Below are positions 1 to 10,967 of a stretch of 27,545 bases of DNA, piece after piece. The stretch's first letter is position 1, and every line of letters begins with the position of its first letter. Position numbers and translations under genes: made by a program. The notes below the pieces were generated by a model. It had not been told where the DNA came from. It saw nothing but the letters and a program-made list of their open reading frames with translations, and did no database searches. Source of the stretch: Pelargonium cotyledonis (Eukaryota > Streptophyta > Magnoliopsida > Geraniales > Geraniaceae); contig JAYMTA010000512.1 in assembly GCA_036897625.1 (NCBI GenBank), positions 1-27,545 on the forward strand, written 5' to 3'.

Positions 1-258
1 TATACTCTGAGGTCCGGCTGGGGATAGGCTTGTGCTGAAACCCCATCTCAACTGATGAGTTTTTCTCAGGATAGAAGGACATTAAGCGTCTTTGAGGGTT
101 TTGTTTATTTCCTTTCAGTTTGTTAGGTTGGTTTCCTTTTGATGCATTTAGTTCGGATTGCTTTAGTTGTTTAGGGTTCTGCTGTAATTCTCATCACCTT
201 AATTGTACCGTTCCTGTTGAGAAATAATATATTTTATTTCCGATCAGAAAAAAAAAAA
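1..258 (+). other. A-tailed 3' end of a retroelement or of an upstream transcript
   Basis: This stretch has no open frame. It ends with a T/A-rich segment and a run of 11 A (248-258). A non-LTR retrotransposon (LINE or SINE) 3' tail looks like this, but so does the 3' end of an upstream gene followed by a chance A tract. The window cuts off the left side, so no target-site duplication can be tested. Confidence 0.3.
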
Positions 259-500
259 GTGGATAATTTGGGTAAAAGTAAAACATTCCAACGTAAAACG
301 TTGATATACTATCGTGTGTGGGTTTGTATATGGTAAAATATAAAAATGGGCGGTAACTTATAGTAAGAGAATGTGGCTAAATCGTAGTTTCGCTGAAATC
401 AATGGGCAAAAGGGTTAGGTGAAGCACACAGTACACTCCATATACTATTGGTATTGGTTGTTACTTGTTAACAGGGCCCCACTACTCTCTCTGTGCTACA

Positions 501-510
501 ATATATATAT
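501..510 (+). promoter_or_regulatory. Candidate TATA box of the coiled-coil gene
   Basis: An (AT)5 run is followed by a strongly CT-rich stretch (about 518-660), the usual look of a plant 5' leader. The true transcription start cannot be fixed from sequence. Bases 259-500 are AT-rich upstream sequence in which I see no other feature. Confidence 0.4.
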
Positions 511-519
511 TATTCAGAA

Positions 520-2859
520 TCTTTCTCTTCTCTTTCAATTTCTTTTCATTTTCTTCCCGTTTTCAGAAAATTAACACGCAGACGCTTCTCTCAATTCTCG
601 ATTCTCAACCCAACCAAACCAAACCAAATCCAGGCAAGCTCTCGTCGTCTCTCTTTTTCCACACAATTGCTTGCTTGCTTGCTTTTACTCATTTTCGCCT
701 TGATTTGATTAACTTCTGTGTGATCTCTGCTACTACAGCTTCAGCTAATCAATTTTAATCTCTTACTTTTGCTTTTTGAATCTGATCCAACCCGATCACA
801 CCTCTTCTTCCTACTCCTTGCCATGGAGATGCAGATTTCAATCCATCTGTATCTGCATGCACGCGTCTTTACTTTACTTTTTTCGAGTAGATCGCTCAGA
901 TCATGTTCTTCACTGTGTTTTTTTTTATTTGGAATCGATTTGGTGTTTGATTTTGTATTTTTGTTTACTGCAGATACATGTTCGTATATATGTAGCTTTT
1001 TTTGTATGCTTGTTGAGTAATTGAAACTTTCCCCGATCTGATCATTTTGTGTGTTGTGTGGTTGTTTTGCTGAATAATCACGTCATACCATTTTCAATTG
1101 AACAATGATTTTCTGTTTCTTGTGCTCTCAGAGTCAAATCAAATCTCTTTCTTACGTCATCAATTTCGTTATCTTCGCTGATTTCCCGGTTCTTGTTTTG
1201 ATATATTCTATAGTATATTTTGCTTAATTATTTGGTAAGAGAGATCAAAACTCCATAGAAAAATAAGCATAATATACCGTTTTTTTTTTCCTTCATAAAA
1301 ATAAACTTTTATTTGAGGGGTAGCTTGTGCTTACTGCTTATCTGGTGTTAAATGGAAATCTGGAATTTGTTTAGATCGTATCAATATAAGTGAGATTTAT
1401 AAATCTAAATTACAGCTATTTGCAGACCTGTCCCTCATTTTTGAAGATTTTGATGAAATACTTCCATCTAAAAGAGTTTAGATGGCAATTGAATTATTTT
1501 GAAAAGGAAAGATGGTAGTAAATGAGCATGAGCATCTTTGAGCTGTCCACACGCATTTCGAGTACCCCACATCCTCACTCACTTATAAAATACAAATCCA
1601 GCTAAAAAAATAGGGTGTCTACCTACCTTATTTGTGGGCTCCACCCACTATCCATTCTTTTTGGTGTATATACACTCTACAGAGTTTGCTTGGGTGAAAT
1701 TTGTAATGTTACTGCTAGACACTAGTGCATGTTGATGCTGTGTGATGATATTTTTGTATTCATTCCTATTTTTTTCAAGAATTTGGATTTCTATGCAAGG
1801 TATTATTAGTTGACGATCTAGGTTTCTAGATACAACTAGTAATCTTGAAATACATGCCCGACTATGGTAAAGATAGCTTTGGATTCGATAACAATTAAGA
1901 GCATGTAAATTTTCTTCTGATATCAATAGCATTATCTCCTAATCAAAATTCAGTTACCACGTACATAACAAAGATAATTTTTTTATTGTGCTCCTTGTGA
2001 GACATAGTTGCCCCACCAATTTTTTTTATTGTGTTCTTAGTGTGACATGTTTGCCCCACCATTGAAGAAGAGGGACTTTTGTGTGTGGAATTTTACATAA
2101 ACAAACTAGTGTCTTTATGGTCATATGTGATTATTTTTCCAATACTTCAATCTCAATTGTATATAATAATCTTGATGTAAATTCAAAGCGAGCTGCTAAA
2201 ATTGATAATCCATAACAGGTACATCCTCCCACTTCATCTCTAGGAGGTGTCTTTTCTACGGCCTGAGGTAAAGGGATGTTTATGGGCTTTCTTATGAAGA
2301 ATGCCGTAGAAAATTTACTTCTTTGGCATCTAGAATTTCAACACGTCTCACTTTTCATGTGTTTCTTATTACCTAAATTAGGCCTACTCCCAAAATTACA
2401 TAATTGAGTTACCAGTTCTATCCTAAGATAAATGAAAAGCACAGTTCCATCCTCTGAATGATTATAATGTGGCCTGTGACAGCATTTCCCTTTAAATTAC
2501 CGAACTGCCCTTTTTGGTGTCAACTCTCTTTTTCTTGAAGTGATTTGTCTGCTATTCTCATTCTACTTTTTGTTACTCCATTAGAATTGAAAAAAAAAAA
2601 GAAGCTTAATGACATTGTTCATTAACTGTACATGTTGTGACAGTGGTATACTAAGCCATAAAATCAGCTGTTTCGGTTGTCCTGATATAGTTGTAAGTTT
2701 TACCATTTACTGCATGACTAATGAACTTATATCTTGGTTGTGATGGTGTATTTGCACAACGATTGTACAACATCAACTACTTGAATCAGCAAATGATTTC
2801 TGCATACTTGTCTCCTATTATTGTTACTCTTGGTTAACTTCTGTGTTCTGACAACCCAG
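520..2859 (+). other. 5' leader and long 5'-UTR intron of the PICC-like gene
   Basis: There is no convincing coding exon in these 2.3 kb, only short chance frames. A good acceptor (TTCTGACAACCCAG, ending at 2859) lies 10 bases before the start codon at 2870, so the leader is probably split by an intron of about 2 kb. I could not pick the donor. Such long first introns in plant leaders often raise expression, but that role is not visible here. A 43-bp tandem duplication lies inside at 1978-2063. Confidence 0.5.
1978..2063. repeat. 43-bp direct tandem duplication
   Basis: Two adjacent diverged copies lie at 1978-2020 and 2021-2063. Each runs from a T tract plus TTTTATTGTG to TTGCCCCACCA. The repeat is in the leader intron and carries no coding frame. 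Confidence 0.7.
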
Positions 2860-2869
2860 GCTGTCTAAC

Positions 2870-5800
2870 ATGGAAGAAGAGAACGCGCAAATGAGTACAG
2901 AAGTCCCCGTGGTGAAGGTTATTGAGGACAGCCAGACTAGTGCCGATCCTGTCAAGGTAATTCTTGCTTTTATACCAAATTATATATGTATAAGAGGAAG
3001 AGTTCATAATACCCCCAACAACAAAAAGCACAGGCTTTATTCAGTTTACCTTTTCCCTTTACCTAAATTAATGCACAATTTGGTGCTAGTGCTAGATGGT
3101 AAGACTATCACCCTATTTTCTGAGAATTTTTCATCTCGAAACGAGCATAAACCCTATGCATTATGAATTTTCCTCAACATAGATTGAAACTATTGATTTC
3201 ATTCACAGCCTACTATTTTTCTTAAATAAAGTTGTTTCACCCCCTCCCCTTGTGTGGAAAGGAAGTTACCCTCTAACTTTTGAAGTTCTGAATTCAGTAT
3301 AAACAGAAGGTTACATCTATTGAAAAGTATCATTCTCGCGACCAGTAAGGTTTAATCTAGATGCGAAAGGATATCAGTGAAAAGTAAAATCTTTTAGTTA
3401 TTTTGCAAAAACTAATTAAGTAGTTATGCATGGTTAGCAATCTCAGATTGGATTGTTTCAGTGTTTTAAGAGCTGTTCCTTATTCTCTTAATTCTTTTAG
3501 GTAGCAAATGGGGACATGCTGCAAGTAGAAAAAGAAGGAAAGAAAGAGGATGAAGAGAATGCCCTGGATGGAGAATTCATTAAAGTAGAGAAGGAATCTC
3601 TAGATGCAAAGGATGGTTCCCATATAACCGATCCATGTGAAATTGCAGAGGAAGAAAAGCCTCTTGTCATTGAAAGAAGCTCAAGCAGTTCTAGCAGGGA
3701 ACTACTTGAGGCCCAAGAGAAGACAAGAGAACTGGAGATTGAATTGGAAAGAGTAGCTGAAGCATTAAAGCATTCTGAATCTGAGAATACTCAGCTGAAG
3801 GATGAGGTCTTACTCACAAAAGAAAAGTTGGGGGAGAGTGCTAAGAAATCTGAAGAGCTTGAAGCCAATCACAAGAAGTTTCAGGAGAAGATCATTGAAG
3901 TTGAGGAGAAATACAGCATACAGCTAAACACTTTGCAAGAGGCATTACACTCACAAGAAGTGAAGCACATAGAGCTGATTGATGTGAAGGAAGCATTTGA
4001 TGGTCTCAGCCTTGAGCTAGAGAACTCAAAAAAGAGGATGCAGGATTTGGAAAATGAGCTCCAAATTTCCACTGGTGAGGCACAGAGATATGAGGAGCTG
4101 CACAAGCAAATTGGTTCACATGCTGAATCTGAAACACAGAGGGCCTTGGAATTCGAGAGGCTACTTGAAGTGACAAAATTGAGCGCAAAAGAGATGGAAG
4201 ATCAAATGGGTTCTCTTCAAGAAGAACTCAAGGGCCTATACACAAAGATCGCTGAAAACCAAAAAGTTGAAGAAGCACTAAAATCTGCTGCAGCACAGCT
4301 TTCTGCTGCTCAGGAGGAGTTTGCCCTGTCTGTATCACAAGTACGGGACCTGGAGGAAAGACTTTCTTCAAAGGAAAAAGTTATAAATGAACTAACCCAG
4401 GAACTGGACCTGAAAAAAGCTTCAGAATCTCAGGTGAAGGAAGATATTTTGGCTGTGGAAAATCTTTTTGTCTCAACTAAAGAAGATCTACAAGCAAAGG
4501 TTTCGGAGTTGGAAGAAATCAAGGCGAAGTTGCAGGAAGAAGTGAATGCAAGAGAATTGGTTGAAGCTGGACTAAAAACAAAGGAAGCACAGGTCTCGAG
4601 TGTACAGGATGAATTAGCGAAAATGAGCAAAGAGAAAGAAACTCTTGAAGCAGCTTTGGCAGATCTCTCTAGTAATTCAGTGCAGATGAAGGAGCTGTGC
4701 TGCGATCTTGAGGAAAAGTTGAAGATTTCTAATGAGAACTTTTCTAAAGCGGATTCTCTTTTATCTCAAGCATTGTCTAACAATGCAGAGCTTGAACAGA
4801 AGTTGAAGTCGCTAGAAGTTCTTCATAGTGAATCTGGTGCTGCCGCAGCAATGGCTTCAGAAAAGAATCTTGAGCTCGAGGATATAATCAAAGCATCAAA
4901 TGCAGCAGCAGAAGATGCTAAATCACAGTTGAGAGAGCTTGAGACTCTATTCGTAGCAGCAGAACAGAAGAATGTGGAGCTTGAGCAACAGTTAAATATG
5001 GTGGAACTAAAATGCGGGAACGCTGAAAGAGAACTGAAGGAATTCGTTGAGAAAGTGTCTCAATTGGGCAATTCGTTGAGAGAAGTCGAGGAAGAAAAGA
5101 GCCAGCTCAATGGGAAGATGCAGGAATATCAGGATAAGATAACCCAACTGGAAGCTTCGCTGGACCAGTCATCTTTGAGGAACTCAGAGCTGGAGGAGAA
5201 GTTGAAGAATGCCATGAAGAGGTGCGCTGAACATGAGGATCGAGTCACCACAACCCATCAACGTGGTCTCGAACTGGAAGATTTGATCCAAATATCTCAT
5301 TCCAAAGCAGAGGATGCTGGCAAGAAGGCAAGTGAGTTGGAGTTGCTACTTGAAGCAGAGAAGTTCAGAATCCAGGAACTTGAAGAACAAATAAGGGTAT
5401 TAGAAAAGAAATGCGAGGATTCAGTAGCAGACTCTAAGAGATACTCTGACAAAGTATCTGAACTTCAATCTGAACTTGAGGCATTCCAAGCAAGATCATC
5501 AAGTCTTGAAATTGCCCTGCAAATGGCGAATGAAAAGGAAATGGACTTGACAGAATCCCTTAATGTGGCTACAGATGAGAAGAAGAAATTAGGAGAAGTT
5601 TTGAATAGTTCGAATGAGAAGTATGCAGAAGCAGAAAATCTACTGGACGTCTTGCGAAAGGAATTGGATCTCACCCAAGGGAAGTTGGTAAGTATAGAAA
5701 ATGACCTCAAGGCTGCTGGAATGGAAGGTAGTGAGGTAATGAAGAAGCTAAAATATGCTGAGGAGGAACTAGAGAAACAAGAAAGAGTTATAGAGCAATC

Positions 5801-7872
5801 AAATGCTCGAAACTCGGAGCTTGAATCTTTACATGAATCCCTAACAAGGGATTCAGAGCTTAAACTCCAAGAAGCTTTTGCAAATCTCAACAACAGGGAT
5901 TCGGAGGCAAAGTCTTTATTTGAGAAACTGAAGTGCTTTGAAGATCAAGTAAAGATCCATGAAGAGCAGATAGCTGAAGCAGCTGGAAGATCTGCTTCTT
6001 TGGCAGTAGAATTGGATCAGGCTTTGGTGAAGCTTGCTTCTTTAGAAAGTGAGAATGAAAAACTGAGAAACCAGATCTCAGAAGTGGAAAATAAATCTGC
6101 ACAGTCTGCATCAGAGAATGAGCAGTTAGTACAGACAAATATTCAGCTGAGTAGCAAGGTTGATGAACTTCAGGAGTTGCTCAGCTCTACTGTATCTGAG
6201 AAGGAAGCCACTGGTCAACAACTTGCCTCTCACTTGAATAGTATTGTGGAATTAACAGAACAGCACTCAAGAGCCTCTGAACTTTATTCTGCTTCTCATG
6301 CCAGACTTGGTGAAACAGAAGTACAATTGAAAGAAGCCATTCAGAAATTCAGCCAGAGAGACTCAGAAGCCAATGACTTGAATGAGAAACTAAGTCTGCT
6401 TGAAGGACAACTGAAGATGTTTGAAGAACAGGTTCATGAAGCAGCTGCCATTTCTGAATCTCGAAGACTTGAGCTGGAAGAGACACATTCAAAATTAAAG
6501 CAAGTGGAAATCATAGTTGAGGAGCTGCAAACCAAGTCTGCTCACTTCGAAAAAGAGAGTGAGGGGCTAGCTGAAGCAAATCTAAAGCTTACACAGGAAC
6601 TGGCAATGCACGAGGCAAATCAAAATGATTTGCAGAGCAAACTATCCTCAGTCCTCGTTGAGAAAAATGAAACAGCCGAACAGCTTCAGTTTGCAAAGAA
6701 CACCATAGAAGATTTGACACAACAGCTTACTTCCGAGGGGGAAAAACTAAAATCTCAGGTTTGCATGAAGTCTCATTAATAGTCTGTTTATTGGTTGCTT
6801 AACTTGTTTTCCTCCGTTCTTTTTATTAGTTAGTCTTATTATTATTCCCATGTTGCAGATTTCATCAGTTTTGGAAGAGAAAAGGATGCTTGATGAAACA
6901 TATCAAAGTACAAAGAAGGATCTCGAGTCTACGATAGGCCAGCTTATGGAAGCCAAATCTAGTGAGGATTCTTTGAAATCTGAAATTGATAATCTAAGAG
7001 CTGAGGTTGCTGAGAAGACTGTGCTTCAAACTCGTTTGAACGAACTTGAAGAGCAATTGATGAGAGCCGAAACTCAATTGAAAGAAGAGGTATAGTAATG
7101 CCAATGAAACTCACATAAATGAAGGATAGCCACAGCATGCTTTTCATTTTGAACCAATATACTTGTTCATTTCTCACCAAATAATGGACTTCAGGTTGAA
7201 AGCATCAATGCATCTGCTGCTGAAAGAGAGGCAGAATCAAAATTGAAAATGGAGGATCTTGCACTAAAAGTTAATGAAAAGGATGTACTTAATGACCAAG
7301 TGCTACAACTTCAGAGAGAGCTACAACTAGCTCAGACTACAATTGCTGAAAAGGTTAGGAGCTGAAATTCCTTTTATAAGCCTTTTGTTTTAATGATTAA
7401 GGTGTCAAGGGAATGATTACAGTACGTATAAGGGAATTTTTTTTTTTGAAAGGTTATTACCAACTTTTGATTTTAATGGGGTAGGGTTTTGGGAAATTTG
7501 ATATACTAACTTTCTAGCTTATTTTTAGTCCACTGTTTATTGCCTCAACTTCTCAAATGTCCTAACCAGCATGCTTGAATCTTGATGATGCTCACAAATC
7601 AGAACATCCCATCTTAAGTGTCTTCATATCAAGTGTGAAGGCATTCTTCTCTCATGTGTTAGGATTTTGAACCGTGATGGTAACTGTTTTTGTTTTAATT
7701 TTCAACCCAATAGAAAGAAGCAGGATCTCATAAAGAGTTGGAACTAGAAGCAGCTTCTAAAAAGTACCTGGAAGAGCTTGAAGCCAAGAAAAGGGAAGTC
7801 GCACTTCTAGAGAAGCGAGTGGAGGAGCTTGAGCAGAAATTACAGTCGGCTGATGCTAAATCCTTAGAAAAG
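2870..7872 (+). CDS. PICC: PICC-like long coiled-coil protein (tail exon missing)
   Basis: Exons are 2870-2956, 3501-6758, 6859-7089, 7195-7353 and 7714-7872. All junctions are phase 0 and give 1298 residues. The protein is acidic and nearly all heptad-type coiled coil (Glu, Lys, Leu, Gln, Ser rich) from about residue 90 on; the first 85 residues are acidic and less regular. Family knowledge: Arabidopsis PICC (At2g32240, about 1.3 kb codons) and its relatives are ER-associated coiled-coil proteins linked to immune responses, and end in a short C-terminal membrane anchor. That basic, Ser-rich tail and anchor are not found here; after 7872 the next acceptor joins PAT-type exons in frame. If the intron at 7873 is retained, 35 more residues follow to a TAG at 7978-7980. 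Internal repeats are seen at residues 486/619 and 828/982. Family assignment is strong; the 3' end is uncertain. Confidence 0.85.
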
Positions 7873-7910
7873 GTGCGTATATCTAAACATCAATTAGTAG
7901 TAAACATATA

Positions 7911-8209
7911 CTTCCTCCGTCCCAAATTGAGTGTCTTGTTTCCATTTTTTGTAAAAATTAAGAATTACAGGATAATTTAGTGTGTTTTCAATATAACCCT
8001 TACTTTCTCCACCTACATCCCATGTGCACCCATGTTTACTTTCTCCACCTGCATCCCATGTGCACCCATGTGTAGATTTGCCCATGTGCATAAGTGATAA
8101 AGGTAATATGGGAAAAACAATAATATAATAATCTAAAAATAGAAACAAGACACTCATTTTGGGACAAAAAATTTAGACAAACAATACACTCATTTTGGGA
8201 CGGAGGGAG
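7911..8209. mobile_element. Stowaway-like MITE (Tc1/mariner type)
   Basis: Terminal inverted repeats begin with CTTCCTCCGTCCCAAATTGA on the left and, read inward on the other strand, CTCCCTCCGTCCCAAAATGA on the right. They match over about 28 of 31 bases. TA dinucleotides flank both ends (7909-7910, 8210-8211), the usual Stowaway target duplication. The element is 299 bp with no coding capacity. The right terminus is doubled: CACTCATTTTGGGAC occurs at 8151-8165 and again at 8187-8201. It lies 38 bases past the last PICC donor, in the intron linking PICC to PAT exons. Confidence 0.88.
8002..8073. repeat. 36-bp tandem duplication inside the MITE
   Basis: Two near-identical units (8002-8037 and 8038-8073) begin ACTTTCTCCACCT and contain CATCCCATGTGCACCCATGT. 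They differ at only a couple of positions, which suggests a recent duplication within the element. Confidence 0.85.
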
Positions 8210-8484
8210 TATTTTATAGAACTTGAGAGTCAATTTTGGGCATGTTTGTTTCTTTGGGGGGTTTGTTTAGTGAGTGTGTAAGTTGATCTTGTTTTCCATG
8301 GCTTTTGGGTTAAAATGATTCAGACTTACATGGAGAGCTTTAGATTTGCTGAATTTGAACTGACAATGTTTTTTAGTTATCATTCATATTTCAAGTGTTA
8401 AAATATTTATTTCTGTTGCACTTGGCTTTACGCTACATCTTTCCGGTAGCATTGACATTTGACACCCTCTTTCTCTAATTACAG

Positions 8485-10248
8485 GCCCTATGCACAGCGG
8501 TTTCTTTTCTCGCTACAGTACCTTTGGGAGAATTATTCTTTTTTCACATGATTTTGATTCGAAAGGTTTGTTAGTACTATCTCTCTATATCTTTCTATCC
8601 TGAAAGAAAATTAAAGATGAGAAAAGGACATCTAGTTATTCATGTGCTGTACTTCTACTTGTTTTTGCTGTAGGGTATCACCACATATGAGTATGTTGTT
8701 GCCATGAGAACAGAAAGTGAACCACCTGGACCACCTATAGAAGGAGGGGATCGGCAAAGTCTACCATCTTCGCCAACTAGCTCAGCTGTGACTGCCATTA
8801 GTGGAAGAAGTTCTCTAGGAATGGGCTTGCAATACAAAGGTGTTTGGTGTACGCCCCCAAGAATATTCATGGATCATCAGGTATTATGAGCTTCATTGAA
8901 TATGGTGCTTATTGGCATGAAATTTTACAACCTTCAGAAAAATAGTTTATTGCTTGAAGAAGTAATAATAGTAGGTTTTTATGGAAAGAATGTCATATAA
9001 TGCTGGGGTAAGAAAAGAAAAACGCTATCATAACCTTAATCAGGGGTGTGGGTAAAAGAAGATATTAAATTGACTGCCTCAGCTCATAGCCTTGTAGTGC
9101 ATCCATTATATGTGTTTAATGTAATCAAGTATGGTCTTGTAGGCCCTTATTCATTTGATAAGAGTATAAGCTTATATATAACATCTCATGAACATACGAA
9201 GACACAACTTGATTATATGATTTCAAGCTTTTTATCCCATTTACTGCATGCACCATCCAATACCATCTCATTTCTTTTAATAGCATCCAACAAACTAAGA
9301 TGACATTGATATCATCATTTACAGGATGAAATTATCCCACATTTGGAGCCAGGACGCCTTCCATCCACAGTAGATCCAGATGCAGTACATCCAACAGACA
9401 AGGGGAAAAGATTACCTCAGCGTCAAGTCCGAATTAGTGCATGGAAACTTGCAAAGTTAGATTCTAATGAAGCAGTTAAAGCGGCTGCCAAAGCTAGAGC
9501 ATCATCATCTGTGCTTCGTCCAGTAGGTTCTCGTCATCATCCTTATGACGCGGATAATTTATCCAGTAGCAATGTTAGTGGAAGGAGCAGTCCTATCAGT
9601 ACTGAGCGAGGGTTTCACAGCAGAAACACCCGAGCAGGGGCACTGAGGTTATCTCCCTCCAAGAGCTCATATCCTCCAAGTCGAGCCAGCAAGGAAGATC
9701 TGGAAACATGTGATCATAGTCTTAGTAACTTTAGCAGTCCTCGTCCCTACAATCTCACCCCATCTCTGCTGGAACATCAAACTGCAAACGCAGATTGCAT
9801 AAACCCCATGTATCAATCATCAGCGGATCAAACTCCCTGGTCAGTGAAACAAAGTGATAGGATCGAAAACCTTCCTGTCCAAGAAAATTTAGCCCAGGTT
9901 CCTACAAGAAAGAACATCATGGGTGTAGCAGAAAGCACTAGATCTTCAGTCTTCTGGGATCAAGACGCCGGGCGGTTTGTCTCATCTTCCAGAAATGCTG
10001 CTTCTTCACAAGGTTCTGGAACTGAGCTCCTGTATTCTGGTCAATCTATATTTTTTGGCGGTCCTCTAGTTAACGAACAGATGGCAAGAGGGACGAGATT
10101 TGGCAGTTCTGGGCGCGATAGAGGTTCTACGTTAAGCTATTTTCAGCAGGGTAGATCACATAGGGGTGGCCAGCTTCCCGTGTTCGTCCCAAGCGACGCC
10201 CAGCAAAACCAAAACGAAACCCAGAACCAGTTATCTAGATTGCCTTAA
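8485..10248 (+). CDS. 3' half of a DHHC protein S-acyltransferase (PAT19-22-like), 5' part absent
   Basis: Exons are 8485-8565, 8674-8880 and 9325-10248, phase 0 throughout: 402 codons plus a TAA stop. The piece starts within the fourth membrane span ([11 protein letters not shown]), followed by the TTxE motif of DHHC enzymes (GITTYEY), then a long polar Ser/Arg-rich tail. Tail hallmarks of plant PAT19-22 are present: [45 protein letters not shown] and [10 protein letters not shown]. Spans 1-3, the DHHC cysteine-rich domain and any start codon are missing, so it cannot palmitoylate proteins by itself. No upstream PAT exon is visible between 7873 and 8484. Its frame, splice sites and family motifs look intact, which argues against an old pseudogene and fits use as the 3' part of the upstream gene. 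An internal start at the ATG at 8704 is possible but weak. Confidence 0.8.
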
Positions 10249-10967
10249 AACCACTGAAACGAGGGACACTAACTTGTTTTCCAGGTATATGTAGAGAGCT
10301 AGAGCGAGGATCTTCCTTTTGAATTCGAGTTTTTTTGTTTTGTTTTGTTTCTTATGCTGTGCAGATTTTGGTCAATTCATTGTTTACTACCCACTAACCT
10401 ATGGGGGATTGTGTGAACTATATGAACTTGATGCATGCATCACACCCTGTCACATGTTCTTCATCGTTAAATTGTAATACCATGCGCATCATTTCTCGAT
10501 AATGGCCATAATGTTTTTATTTGTGAATGATGACATTTTTAGTACCATGAAATGTTTTAAGAAACTCTTATTTTCTTGGTCTTAAATTAGCTTGCGGGAT
10601 TGAAGACAGGTTCTTAGGATTTGTCGGACAAAAACAAGTCTCCAAATATATCCCAATAAAAAATATGCTAAAAATAAACACCTCTAAATTACGAGTGAAC
10701 AGAAATGGAAATAATAGGCTATAAAAGAATTTCAAGCCCCCACAACATCATTTGTTCATCTGTTCATGCCGGTTTGAGACTGCTAAATCATCAAACCGGC
10801 CATAAACAACAATCTCCCCAGAAAACTAAAAAAAAAAAAAAAAAACTTTTGCAACATTAGCTTAACCAGAAAAGCAGTATCTTTAACGTTTTTCGCAGTA
10901 ATATATAATATTACATGAGACTGATCATCATATTATAATATTGTTAGCTGTTCAAGTAAATTGAGAA
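10249..10967. other. 3' UTR of the PAT part and MLO upstream region
   Basis: These 719 bases hold no credible exon. The first 250 or so are T-rich and likely 3' UTR; no clear AATAAA was placed there. The rest is AT-rich, with a run of A near 10830-10847 and a perfect 10-bp inverted repeat at 10768-10800. Repeated TATAATAT-like motifs just before 10950 could serve MLO transcription. Confidence 0.5.
10768..10800. repeat. Perfect 10-bp inverted repeat (hairpin) upstream of MLO
   Basis: GCCGGTTTGA (10768-10777) and its exact complement TCAAACCGGC (10791-10800) are separated by 13 bases. It is GC-rich compared with its surroundings and lies 167 bases before the MLO start codon. It could be a dyad protein-binding site or a chance foldback. 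Confidence 0.6.

Larger units (their letters stand above)
2870..10248 (+). other. Predicted PICC::PAT in-frame chimeric gene model
   Basis: Joining 7872 to 8485 keeps the frame, because donor and acceptor are both phase 0. The junction reads SLEK from PICC followed by ALCTAVSF from PAT. The result is eight coding exons and 1701 residues: 1298 of coiled coil and 403 of PAT, counting the 27-residue membrane-span exon. The upstream part has a start but no normal end, and the downstream part has an end but no start, so a single transcript is the simplest reading. The alternative is two truncated neighbours or a misassembly. The sequence shows that the fusion is possible, not that it is transcribed. 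Confidence 0.55.

Noticed and set aside
465..1024. Several short plus-strand frames before the first gene
   Set aside because: They lie in CT-rich leader and intron sequence, overlap in two frames, and have low-complexity Phe/Ser/Leu composition.
5465..5893. 142-codon open frame on the minus strand
   Set aside because: It is the antisense of the coiled-coil exon; Glu/Lys/Leu-rich sense codons leave few antisense stops. The predicted protein is Ser/Phe-rich with no family likeness.
8213..8484. Hidden PICC tail exon or PAT DHHC exon between the two gene parts
   Set aside because: I read the frames and found neither a basic Ser-rich tail with membrane anchor nor any Cys/His-rich DHHC motif.
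8655..8870. 71-codon minus-strand frame
   Set aside because: It is a shadow of the PAT exon at 8674-8880, which has clear family motifs on the + strand.
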